This document shows positions 1 to 7,449 of a DNA stretch of 49,495 nucleotides, piece by piece. Both the position numbers and the translations under genes were made by a program. The notes beneath the pieces were generated by a model. It did no database searches, was not told where the DNA came from, and saw nothing but the letters and a program-made list of their open reading frames with translations. This stretch comes from Ruminococcaceae bacterium UBA5413 (GTDB lineage: Bacteria > Bacillota > Clostridia > Oscillospirales > Acutalibacteraceae): contig DHNP01000016.1 of NCBI GenBank assembly GCA_002409585.1, positions 1-49,495 of the forward strand, read 5' to 3'. Position 1 is the stretch's first letter, and each line of letters opens with the position of its first letter.

Positions 1-269
1 CATTTCTTTTCCGGCGTTGACACAAGTAACGTTCTCTGTTGTTTTGCTAATTCAAATGTTGTTTTTCTGTATTGTTCAATGCTAACCTTTGACGTATCAA
101 CTGGAACATACCCCAGACTTAATTTATATTCTTTATTTGCATCTTGTAAGATTTTTTCATATGCTGTTTGTTCCCTATTAGTAGTATCTGCAAACGCCGG
201 TACACATACAACAAATGACAGCGCTAAAACCAAAACAAGGCTTACAAACTTTTTAACCTTTTTCAGCAT
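1..269 (-). CDS. Secreted protein of unknown function, N-terminal part only (cut by window edge)
   Basis: An open frame starts at an ATG (267-269) behind an AAGGAGG ribosome binding site and stays open to base 1, giving 89 complete codons. The first 27 residues are a classic Sec signal peptide: lysine-rich start, hydrophobic core (VSLVLVLALSFVVCV) and a cleavage-like PAFA-D. The visible mature part is hydrophilic, rich in Lys, Gln and Thr, with no recognisable domain. Codon use is AT-rich (AAA, GAA, TTA, ATT), unlike the genes to its right. The product is probably exported or wall-associated; its function cannot be told from this fragment. Confidence 0.8.
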   Translation of the reverse strand, partial: MLKKVKKFVSLVLVLALSFVVCVPAFADTTNREQTAYEKILQDANKEYKLSLGYVPVDTSKVSIEQYRKTTFELAKQQRTLLVSTPEKK

Positions 270-491
270 TTTGAAAGCCTCCTTAGTTTCCTTCACTCAC
301 GTTTCATTTACATAATGTCTGGCAAACATGATTTTTTTACATTTATATGGCCATCGGTACCATCCCCTTAAAAAATTTTACTCCAAAGCGTATAATTAAA
401 ATATGTACTTGTTATTTATAGGCACTTATTAACATTATTACTATAATTTTATAATTACCTAATCCATAATATAGTAAAATTATCTATTTAC
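270..491 (-). other. Long AT-rich 5' leader of the secreted protein gene
   Basis: About 215 bases separate the predicted transcription start (near 485) from the start codon. The stretch is very AT-rich and has no gene. An 11-base direct repeat, ATTTACATAAT on the plus strand, lies at 306-316 and 486-496; the second copy overlaps the -10 box. A possible 6-codon frame follows an AAGGGG near 355-375. No known riboswitch was recognised. Confidence 0.4.
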
Positions 492-520
492 ATAATATAA
501 CATATGTGAATAAAAGTCAA
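492..520 (-). promoter_or_regulatory. Sigma-70-type promoter for the secreted protein gene
   Basis: On the minus strand TTGACT (515-520) and TATTAT (492-497) are separated by 17 bases. It points at the leader and gene that run off the left edge. Confidence 0.55.
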
Positions 521-570
521 TGCTTTTTAATAATTTTACAAAGTAAAATAAAATTTATCCCGTCAAACGC

Positions 571-606
571 AAAAAGGCAGCCGCACTTTCATACGGCTGC
601 TTTTTA
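571..606 (-). terminator. Rho-independent terminator after sufU (possibly bidirectional)
   Basis: A 7-bp stem GCAGCCG/CGGCTGC (577-583 and 594-600) is flanked by A5 on one side and T5 on the other, so it can act on both strands. It lies about 45 bases after the sufU stop codon. Confidence 0.8.
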
Positions 607-649
607 TAACTATTTGTATATATTTGTCGTAAAATTACATTCTTGATGA

Positions 650-1096
650 TTATTTGCCGTTTCCGGCGCCTTCATCTTTTATGGCTTCTTCAAGCGTATG
701 CCAGCCGAGTACGGCGCATTTTACACGGGCAGGCATATGGGCTATGTCTTTCAAAGCCACAGCATCTTCGAGCGGCTCGAGTTTTTCCTCGTCGGTTATC
801 TCATTTTTTATCATGCCGAAAAAGGTATCGGCGAGCTTTTCAGCCTCTTGTGTTGTTTTCCCTTTTATGACGTCTACCATCATTGAAGCGGAAGCCTGCG
901 AAATGGCGCACCCTATGCCTGTAAAAGCCGCGTCCTCAATAACGCCGTTTTTTTCGCGCAGTTCAAGGGCTATCTCGTCGCCGCAGCTGGGGTTGACACC
1001 TTTTTTTATTACAGTCGGGTTTTCTATATGGTGCTTATTCCGGCCGGAGTTGTTGTGTTCTGTTATTATTTCAGTGTAAAGCTGTTCAATCCCCAA
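650..1096 (-). CDS. sufU: Fe-S cluster assembly sulfur-transfer protein SufU
   Basis: SufU of Gram-positive bacteria takes persulfide sulfur from SufS and hands it to the SufBCD scaffold through a zinc-bound cysteine. The 148-residue frame has the family's three metal/cysteine sites: NPSCGDE near residue 36, GIGCAIS near 61 and RVKCAVLGW near 128. Length is normal for SufU and much shorter than nitrogen-fixation NifU. It is the last gene of the suf operon and its start overlaps the 3' end of sufS by 11 bases, which suggests translational coupling between the two enzymes that work as a pair. Confidence 0.95.
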   Translation of the reverse strand: MGIEQLYTEIITEHNNSGRNKHHIENPTVIKKGVNPSCGDEIALELREKNGVIEDAAFTGIGCAISQASASMMVDVIKGKTTQEAEKLADTFFGMIKNEITDEEKLEPLEDAVALKDIAHMPARVKCAVLGWHTLEEAIKDEGAGNGK

Positions 1097-2312
1097 GGCC
1101 GAGCCACCCCCTTACTTTCTTAAGGCTTTTGGCTAAAGCATCTATATCTTCTTTTGTATTATAAAAATAAAGGCTTGCGCGGCACGTGGCGTTGACGCCA
1201 AGGTAGTGCATTAGCGGCTGTGCGCAGTGGTGGCCGGCACGTATGGCGACGTTGTCAGTGTCAAGTATAGTCGCTACGTCATGCGGGTGTACCCCGTCAA
1301 CGTTGAAAGAAATCACCCCGCAGCGCTCTTTCGCGCTCTTGGCGTCACCGTAAACAGTTACGTGCGGCAGCTCCGCAAACCTGCCGAGCGCGTAAGATAA
1401 AAGTCCATCCTCGGTTTTGCCGATATTTTCATATCCTACATTTTCAATATACTTAATAGCTGCGCCGAGGCCGACGGCGCCGCCGACGTTCTGCGTACCG
1501 GCTTCAAACTTCTGCGGCAGCGGCGCGAAAGTCGCCCCGTTTTCGTCCACATACTCTATCATCTCGCCGCCGGTCAGAAAAGGCGGCATTTTTTCGAGCA
1601 GTTCCCCTTTACCGTACAAAACGCCTATACCCATCGGGGCAAGCATTTTATGGCCGGAAAAAGCTATGAAATCCGCACCGAGCCCTTTCACGTCTATTTT
1701 ATAGTGCGGTATGCTCTGCGCGCAGTCAAGTACTACGGCAGCACCTACGGAGTGCGCTTTCTCTATTATCTTCTTTACGGGGTTGACCGTACCAAGCACA
1801 TTTGAAACATGCGCTATGGCTACAAGCCTGGTTTTACCGGTTATCTTGCTGTTTATCTCTTCATCTGTAAGGCGCCCCGACTTGTCAGGGTACATATAGC
1901 GGAGTTTTGCGCCTTTTGCCTTTGAAACCATCTGCCACGGCAGTATGTTGCTGTGGTGCTCCGACACCGGCAGCACTATCTCGTCGCCCTCATGCAGGAA
2001 GTTAAGCCCGTAGCTGTAGGCGACAAGGTTGAGCGCTTCCGTCGCGTTGCGCGTGAAGATTATCTCACTGTCTTTTTCAGCACCTATAAACTCCCCTACA
2101 GCGTGCCGCGCGTCCTCGTACATCTGCGTTGCCTTCACGCTGAGGCCGTAAAGCCCGCGGTGCGGGTTAGCGTTCGACGTGCGGTAGTACCCGTCCACCG
2201 CGTCTATGACCTGCACGGGGTGCTGCGTAGTCGCGGCATTGTCGAGGTAAACGAGCCTTTTGCCGTTACTTTCACTTTTTAATATCGGGAAATCTTCAAG
2301 ATATGGATTCAA
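1086..2312 (-). CDS. sufS: Cysteine desulfurase SufS
   Basis: This is a pyridoxal-phosphate enzyme (class V aminotransferase fold) that removes sulfur from L-cysteine, leaving alanine and an enzyme persulfide. The 408-residue frame shows the PLP lysine in SGHKM (Lys222) and the persulfide-forming cysteine in RAGHHCAQP (Cys363), the group II (SufS/CsdA) pattern. The N-terminal YLDNAATTQ motif is also typical. The gene overlaps sufD by 17 bases at its start and sufU by 11 at its end, so all three are probably translated in a coupled way. Confidence 0.97.
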   Translation of the reverse strand: MNPYLEDFPILKSESNGKRLVYLDNAATTQHPVQVIDAVDGYYRTSNANPHRGLYGLSVKATQMYEDARHAVGEFIGAEKDSEIIFTRNATEALNLVAYSYGLNFLHEGDEIVLPVSEHHSNILPWQMVSKAKGAKLRYMYPDKSGRLTDEEINSKITGKTRLVAIAHVSNVLGTVNPVKKIIEKAHSVGAAVVLDCAQSIPHYKIDVKGLGADFIAFSGHKMLAPMGIGVLYGKGELLEKMPPFLTGGEMIEYVDENGATFAPLPQKFEAGTQNVGGAVGLGAAIKYIENVGYENIGKTEDGLLSYALGRFAELPHVTVYGDAKSAKERCGVISFNVDGVHPHDVATILDTDNVAIRAGHHCAQPLMHYLGVNATCRASLYFYNTKEDIDALAKSLKKVRGWLGLGD

Positions 2313-3387
2313 CGGAGTCGAGCCTCTCTTTCACGTAATCAAAAACCGCATCCCGTATGGACGGGTCAGGTATTTTTTCGACAGCCGGCTGAAACTGCGC
2401 TTTTATTATGAGCTTTTTCGCGTCCGTTTCGCTAAGGCCGCGCGACATAAGGTAGAAAAGCCTGTCGGGGTCTATTTTTCCCGTTGCCGCCGCGTGCTGG
2501 CCGTCTACGTCTTCTTCGGAGCAAAGTATAAGCGGAGCCGTGCGGCTCCTCACCTTACGGCTGAAAAGCAGGTTGTACTCGCTTTCATGGCCGACCGCTT
2601 TTTTTGCGCCCTTGAGGAAATTTATAGTCCCGCGGAAAGTTTTGGAGCTTTCGTCCATCAGCGCGCCGTTTACGTTTATGTCGCATCTTGTTTTTCTGCC
2701 TGTATGTTCCGCGACGTAGTTTATATCTATCTTACGCTTTTTATCACCAAAATATATTGTATCCACATTAAGGCGGCTTCCGGTGCCAAGCAGCTTCACT
2801 TTACAGCCGGCGTAGGCTTCACCCGCGCCAAGCTGCGCCTGCAGTATATTTACAACGGCGTTTTCTTCCGCCGCGCCGCCCACGTTGTCAAAGTGTGTGC
2901 AGCCGTCGCCGAGCATCTGCACCTGCACAAGGTTTACGGCGGCGTCTTTTGCAGCGTAGATTTTAGTCAAGCCGCCGTGGAAGCCTTTGGCTCCGCCTTC
3001 CGACGAATAGTTTTCCACAACGGTCACTTCACTGCCTTCTTCCGCTACTATGCAGGTAACGTCTACTACAGAGCTGTTTTTTCCGTCTATCCGGTACCTT
3101 AGAAAAACGGGTTTGTCGGCCTTAACCCCGGCTTTTACGCGGAGCGTCGCGCCGCAGTTCTTATTATTTTCTGAAAATTTCTGCGCATCAGCGCCCATGC
3201 CCGTGTCTATTTCCGGCGCATATACCGTTTTATCAGAAATGGAAACGCCCTCCGGCAGCTCCGAAAGGTACTCTCCTTTATATGGCGCGGTTACGGCCGG
3301 CACGCCGTTTATATCCGCGCTGTTTATGCCCAAAAGGTTCCACGTCGGGACAGGCAGCCTGTTTATTTCTTTTAATGCCAAGTCCAT
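2296..3387 (-). CDS. sufD: Fe-S cluster assembly scaffold subunit SufD
   Basis: SufD is the SufB-like partner in the SufBC2D scaffold, where clusters are built before transfer to apoproteins. The 363-residue protein ends in the shared SufB/SufD core, seen as RTAPLILCSEEDVDGQHAA followed by LFYLMSRGLSE; SufB carries the parallel VFYLMSRGISE. It is shorter than SufB, as expected. An AGGAGG-type site precedes the ATG, and it sits 25 bases after sufB. Confidence 0.92.
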   Translation of the reverse strand: MDLALKEINRLPVPTWNLLGINSADINGVPAVTAPYKGEYLSELPEGVSISDKTVYAPEIDTGMGADAQKFSENNKNCGATLRVKAGVKADKPVFLRYRIDGKNSSVVDVTCIVAEEGSEVTVVENYSSEGGAKGFHGGLTKIYAAKDAAVNLVQVQMLGDGCTHFDNVGGAAEENAVVNILQAQLGAGEAYAGCKVKLLGTGSRLNVDTIYFGDKKRKIDINYVAEHTGRKTRCDINVNGALMDESSKTFRGTINFLKGAKKAVGHESEYNLLFSRKVRSRTAPLILCSEEDVDGQHAAATGKIDPDRLFYLMSRGLSETDAKKLIIKAQFQPAVEKIPDPSIRDAVFDYVKERLDSVESIS

Positions 3388-3412
3388 AAGAGTTCCTCCT
3401 TTCCCACGCCGT

Positions 3413-4831
3413 TCAGCCTATGGCGCCTTCCATTTCAAGTTTTATGAGGTTGTTCATCTCGACCGCGTACTCAACCGGAAGTTCTTTTGCAACAGGCTCC
3501 GCAAAGCCCGTTACTATCATGTTTTTAGCATCCTGCTCCGAAATGCCGCGGCTCATAAGGTAAAACACGGCGTCGTCGCTTATGCGGCCTATCTTAGCTT
3601 CATGCCCTACTTCAACGTCGTCGTTCTGTATATCCATAACGGGTACAGTGTCTGAACCCGATATATCGTCGAGCATAAGGGATTCACATGAAACCGACGA
3701 CTTACAGCCGTAAGCGTCCGGCATTATCTTTACGGAACTGCGGTAAGCGCAGTATCCGCCGTCTTTTGATATTGATTTCGTATTTATATTTGAGTAGGTA
3801 TTAGGCGCCATATGGACGACCTTCGCGCCTGTGTCAAGCGACTGGCCTTTACCGGCAAACGTAATGCCCGTAAACTCCATGCGCGAGTGTTCGCCCTTTA
3901 AAATACTCATAGGGTAAAGGTATGAAACGTGGGAACCGAACGAACCCGAAACCCACTCTATCGTTCCGCCTTCGTCAACCACAGCGCGTTTTGTGTTGAG
4001 GTTAAACATGTTTTTAGACCAGTTTTCTATAGTCGAATAGCGCAGGTGCGCGTTTTTGCCTACTACAAGCTCCACGCAGCCTGCGTGAAGGTTTGCAACG
4101 TTGTACTTCGGAGCCGAGCAGCCCTCTATAAAGTGCAGGTCGGCGCCTTCGCTGACTATAATAAGCGTATGCTCAAACTGGCCGGCGCCCGGCGCGTTAA
4201 GCCTGAAGTACGACTGAAGGGGTATTTCCACCTTAACGCCTTCCGGCACGTAAACAAACGAACCGCCCGACCAAACCGCACCGTGCAGCGCGGCAAACTT
4301 GTGATCCTGCGGAGGGACCACTTTCATAAAGTATTTTTTAACGAGCGGGCCGTATTTATCACTTTTAAGCGCGCTCTCCATGTCTGTGTAGACTACGCCC
4401 TGCCGGCGCACTTCCTCGCGCACGTTGTGGTAAACGACTTCCGAGTCATACTGTGCGCCGACGCCCGCGAGCGACTCGCGTTCGGCCTTCGGTATGCCGA
4501 GGCGCTCGAAAGTGTTCTTTATATCGTCCGGCACGTCGTTCCACTTTGCGCTCATCTTTGCTTTAGGTCTGATATACGTGACTATGTCGTCCATGTTGAG
4601 GCCATCGAGCGGCGGCCCCCATGAAGGAATCGGCAGCTTGTTGTAAACCTCAAGCGAGTGCAGCCTGAACCTGCGCATCCACTCGGGGTCGCCCTTTTTC
4701 TGGGATATTTCTTCGACTATGGCGGGAGTAAGCCCTTCTTTTACTTCAAACGACGGGTTGACTTTATCTTTAAAATCATATATGGTGCGGTCTATATCTT
4801 TTACCTTTGTTTTTTTTCTTGCGGGTTTCAA
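3413..4831 (-). CDS. sufB: Fe-S cluster assembly scaffold subunit SufB
   Basis: SufB is the main scaffold protein on which the nascent cluster forms, with SufC as its ATPase. The 472-residue length fits the family. Recognisable stretches include AALHGAVWSGGSFVYVPEG, SYFRLNAPGAGQFEHTLI and the C-terminal GHEAKIGRISDDAVFYLMSR. It lies between sufC and sufD, the usual order in Firmicutes. Confidence 0.97.
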   Translation of the reverse strand: MKPARKKTKVKDIDRTIYDFKDKVNPSFEVKEGLTPAIVEEISQKKGDPEWMRRFRLHSLEVYNKLPIPSWGPPLDGLNMDDIVTYIRPKAKMSAKWNDVPDDIKNTFERLGIPKAERESLAGVGAQYDSEVVYHNVREEVRRQGVVYTDMESALKSDKYGPLVKKYFMKVVPPQDHKFAALHGAVWSGGSFVYVPEGVKVEIPLQSYFRLNAPGAGQFEHTLIIVSEGADLHFIEGCSAPKYNVANLHAGCVELVVGKNAHLRYSTIENWSKNMFNLNTKRAVVDEGGTIEWVSGSFGSHVSYLYPMSILKGEHSRMEFTGITFAGKGQSLDTGAKVVHMAPNTYSNINTKSISKDGGYCAYRSSVKIMPDAYGCKSSVSCESLMLDDISGSDTVPVMDIQNDDVEVGHEAKIGRISDDAVFYLMSRGISEQDAKNMIVTGFAEPVAKELPVEYAVEMNNLIKLEMEGAIG

Positions 4832-4852
4832 AAGTCACATACCTCCCATGCA

Positions 4853-5584
4853 TCAGACGGCAAGCTGCTGAAAGCCCGACTTGTTGATGTAATCTATAAG
4901 CGAACTGTCGCCTGTTTTTACGATTTTCCCGTCCATGAGCACGTGCGCGTAGTCAACGTGCAGGTATTCGAGTATTTTCGTGTTATGTGTTATTATCAAA
5001 AGTGAATTGTCACTGTTTTTGTATTTTTCCACGCCTTTTGAAACTACTTTGACGGCATCAACGTCGAGGCCGGAGTCCGTTTCATCGAGTATGGCGAGCT
5101 TCGGGTTAAGCATAAGCATCTGCAGTATCTCTGACTTTTTCTTTTCGCCGCCCGAAAAGCCAACGTTTAAGTAGCGCGACGCATAGGACGTGTCCATGCT
5201 GAGGCCTTCCATTTTATCTTTCAATTCTTTTTTGTAAGCGAACAGTTTCACGGGCTTGCCCGTAACGGCGTTGCGCGAGTAGCGCATAAAGCTTTCGAGC
5301 GTTATGCCCGGCACTTCCTCCGGGTTTTGGAAAGAAAGGAAAAGCCCCGCCTTCGCCCTTTCGTCAACGGGTATATGCGTTATGTCTTTCCCGTCAAACG
5401 TTATGGAGCCTTTGTCCACCTTATACTGCGGATGCCCCATGACGGTGTTTACAAGCGTTGATTTACCGGCGCCGTTCGGCCCCATCAAAACGTGGGTTTC
5501 GCCTTTGCCGATATTAAGGTTAAGCCCGCTCAAAATTGTTTTTCCGTCTACACTTACGCCAAGGTTTTTTATTTCCAAAAGCAT
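4853..5584 (-). CDS. sufC: Fe-S assembly ATPase SufC
   Basis: SufC is a soluble ABC-type ATPase that drives conformational change in the SufB-SufD scaffold. In the 243-residue protein, the Walker A GPNGAGKST is near residue 36, the ABC signature is FSGGEKKK and Walker B is LAILDETDSGLD. It is the first gene of the operon, about 80 bases downstream of a good promoter (5671-5699). Confidence 0.97.
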   Translation of the reverse strand: MLLEIKNLGVSVDGKTILSGLNLNIGKGETHVLMGPNGAGKSTLVNTVMGHPQYKVDKGSITFDGKDITHIPVDERAKAGLFLSFQNPEEVPGITLESFMRYSRNAVTGKPVKLFAYKKELKDKMEGLSMDTSYASRYLNVGFSGGEKKKSEILQMLMLNPKLAILDETDSGLDVDAVKVVSKGVEKYKNSDNSLLIITHNTKILEYLHVDYAHVLMDGKIVKTGDSSLIDYINKSGFQQLAV

Positions 5585-5670
5585 TTGATAAAGTCCACCT
5601 TTCAGCCGTCAATCAGACGCGTTCCCATGCTTTTCATTTTATTTTGCCGCGCGCACGGCGCGTAATTTTT

Positions 5671-5699
5671 ATTATATACATGATACGCACGCATTTCAA
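5671..5699 (-). promoter_or_regulatory. suf: Promoter of the suf operon
   Basis: TTGAAA (5694-5699) and TATAAT (5671-5676) are 17 bases apart on the minus strand. The site lies between the XRE gene and sufC, so suf can be transcribed independently of the regulator gene. A GC-rich inverted repeat (CGCGC...GCGCG, 5649-5663) follows at the transcript start. Confidence 0.75.
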
Positions 5700-5716
5700 G
5701 ACATGTTACGCACAAA

Positions 5717-6184
5717 TCATATCAGATCCGCCGGTTTACACCCCAAAGCTTCCGCTATCGCGCGAAGAGTCCCCTCATCCGGCCGCTTTTCAGCATTTTC
5801 CCACTCGAAAAGCTCTTTTTGCGTAACGCCCAAGATGTCCGCTAACCGGCTTCTTTCCAAACCGCGTGCTTCACGCGCGCGCATGATTTTCTTCGCCGGT
5901 TCAAGCAGCACGGCAAGCTTTTTGCCCCTGTCTACGACAATCGGGCAGCCGTTGTGCAGTATAAGCCCGCATTTACGCCCGGAAACGTCGGCAATAGCCG
6001 CGCGCCCGTTTTCATCTTTGCCCGGAGCGTAGCCCTCAGGCAGTACATACTCCCTGCCGCCGTCGTCATATCCGCTGCAGCCGTCCCTTTCAGCCCACGG
6101 TGCGAGCGAGCAGCTTTCGCCTTCAAGCGAATGGTCGGGTGCGGCGGTGCAGATAAGTTTATATATGGTTACGGTTTTTTCCAT
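5717..6184 (-). CDS. XRE-family helix-turn-helix protein with a cysteine-containing N-terminal part
   Basis: The last 60 or so of 155 residues form an XRE-type helix-turn-helix: KIMRAREARGLERSRLADI, then GVTQKELFEWENAEKRPDEG and TLRAIAEALGCKPADLI. The first 90 residues match no domain I know and carry five cysteines (12, 25, 36, 72, 80). The gene ends 18 bases before the -35 box of the suf promoter and reads in the same direction. It could be a local regulator, perhaps of suf, or an antitoxin-type protein without a visible toxin. The DNA-binding part is clear; the target is inference. Confidence 0.75.
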   Translation of the reverse strand: MEKTVTIYKLICTAAPDHSLEGESCSLAPWAERDGCSGYDDGGREYVLPEGYAPGKDENGRAAIADVSGRKCGLILHNGCPIVVDRGKKLAVLLEPAKKIMRAREARGLERSRLADILGVTQKELFEWENAEKRPDEGTLRAIAEALGCKPADLI

Positions 6185-6330
6185 ATAAGGTTTGCCCTCC
6201 GGTATAATATTTACAAAAACGCGTCGTTTAACACAAGCTCCAAATTTGTATTTATTATAACATATTTCATACTAAAAATCTATGAAAATATGCTGTTTCG
6301 CTTCCGGCATATTACGCCGGCGCATATGCT

Positions 6331-6360
6331 TTGACTATACCTGCGTTTTTGATATATAAT
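6331..6360 (+). promoter_or_regulatory. Promoter of the cysteine-rich pentapeptide-like gene
   Basis: TTGACT (6331-6336), an 18-base spacer and TATAAT (6355-6360) lie 36 bases before the start codon. Confidence 0.7.
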
Positions 6361-6396
6361 AAAGTCTAAAATATAAACCGAAGGGAAGCACAGGCA

Positions 6397-7029
6397 ATGG
6401 ACGAAAGGCCGCCGGCCGCACTGCGCACAGGAAAACTGCAGGACGTTATAAGCCGCTCCGTAAATCTTGAAAGCGACGTTGTAAACTACCGCTTTGAAAA
6501 TGATTTTGCCGGCAGCATAAAATGTGAGGTAATAGAATTCTCAGGCTGCTGTTTTAAGAACTGCCGCTTTACAGGCTGCAGCGCGGAAAGGGATTACTTT
6601 ACAAATTCAGAATTTACAAACTGCGATTTTTCAAACACGGCGTTTTCGGAGTGTTTTTTTCAAAACTGCACTTTTACAGGCTGCAAACTCCTCGGGGCCT
6701 CTGCTGCGGACTGCATATTTGAAAACATATTTTTTCAGGGCTGCAACTGCCGCTTTATGGGGTTTTCCCCGTCAAAATTTAAAAAAACGCGGTTTAAGGC
6801 CTGTGCGCTCGAAAGCGCCTCTTTCAACGGCTGCAGCTTTAAAAGCTCGTCGTTTGACGGCTGCGGCATGGAAAAAGCGGAGTTCCTGCACACTCCGCTT
6901 TCTGGCATGGACATGAGAAGCAACGAAATAAGCGGCATAGTCCTTTCGGGGCAGGAGCTGCGCGGAGCTGTTGTTTCGCCTATACAGGCGTGCGGCCTTG
7001 CGCGCTATTTAGGCGTAATTATAAAATAG
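6397..7029 (+). CDS. Cysteine-rich pentapeptide-repeat-like protein
   Basis: The 210-residue protein has a central run (about residues 48-165) of five-residue periodicity in which a central Phe recurs with Cys beside it: FKNCR FTGCS, FTNCD FSNTA FSECF FQNCT FTGCK, then FNGCS FKSSS FDGC. This resembles the right-handed beta-helix of pentapeptide-repeat proteins, where the centre residue is Leu or Phe. There are 16 cysteines in all. No signal peptide or membrane segment is seen, so it is probably cytoplasmic. It forms a single-gene unit with its own promoter and terminator. Family members act as DNA mimics, scaffolds or are uncharacterised, so I assign no function. Confidence 0.8.
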   Translation: MDERPPAALRTGKLQDVISRSVNLESDVVNYRFENDFAGSIKCEVIEFSGCCFKNCRFTGCSAERDYFTNSEFTNCDFSNTAFSECFFQNCTFTGCKLLGASAADCIFENIFFQGCNCRFMGFSPSKFKKTRFKACALESASFNGCSFKSSSFDGCGMEKAEFLHTPLSGMDMRSNEISGIVLSGQELRGAVVSPIQACGLARYLGVIIK

Positions 7030-7078
7030 CTCCCGCGCGTTACGCGCGGGAGCCGTCCGCAAAAAGGCGGATATCATT
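7029..7078. terminator. Bidirectional terminator between the pentapeptide-like gene and glnB
   Basis: An 11-bp perfect stem (7029-7039 and 7043-7053) with a 3-base loop overlaps the stop codon of the plus-strand gene. A second small hairpin, TCCGC/GCGGA, follows and ends in TTTTT. On the minus strand the first stem is followed by a T-rich tail after glnB. Confidence 0.75.
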
Positions 7079-7091
7079 TTTAAAGCCGCCG

Positions 7092-7433
7092 CTACTTAAG
7101 CGCGTCAGTGCCGCGCTCGCCCGTGCGTATCCGCACCGCGTCCTGTATATCTGATATAAATATTTTACCGTCGCCTATTTCGCCAGTCTGCACGGTTTTT
7201 ACTATGCAGTCTATAACGCTGTCCGCTTCATTGTCCTCAACAATAAGTTCGACCTTTATTTTCGGAAGAAAGTTAAAGTCGACTTCGGTGCCGCGTATGA
7301 ACTCTTTCCATCCCCTTTGGCATCCCGAGCCCATAATCTGGTAGACGCTTATTCCGTTTATGCCAGCGTTTTTAAGCGATTCCTTAACATCTTCTATCTG
7401 TTCCGGCCGTATAAAAGCTTCTATCCTTTTCAT
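7092..7433 (-). CDS. glnK: Nitrogen regulatory protein P-II (GlnB/GlnK type), Tyr51 replaced
   Basis: P-II proteins are trimers that sense ATP/ADP and 2-oxoglutarate and plug the ammonium channel or control other nitrogen proteins. The 113-residue frame fits the family end to end: MKRIEAFIRPEQIEDVKESL at the start and TGEIGDGKIF near residue 84. The T-loop reads RGTEVDFNF, so position 51, the tyrosine uridylylated in enterobacteria, is Val. Control by uridylylation is therefore not expected. It lies 16 bases after amtB; the pairing favours the GlnK role. Confidence 0.93.
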   Translation of the reverse strand: MKRIEAFIRPEQIEDVKESLKNAGINGISVYQIMGSGCQRGWKEFIRGTEVDFNFLPKIKVELIVEDNEADSVIDCIVKTVQTGEIGDGKIFISDIQDAVRIRTGERGTDALK

Positions 7434-7449
7434 AAAGCGCCCCTTTCTT

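Noticed and set aside
2260..3102. 280-residue open frame antisense to sufD and sufS
   Set aside because: Overlaps two confidently identified genes completely; the translation has no recognisable motif and no ribosome site.
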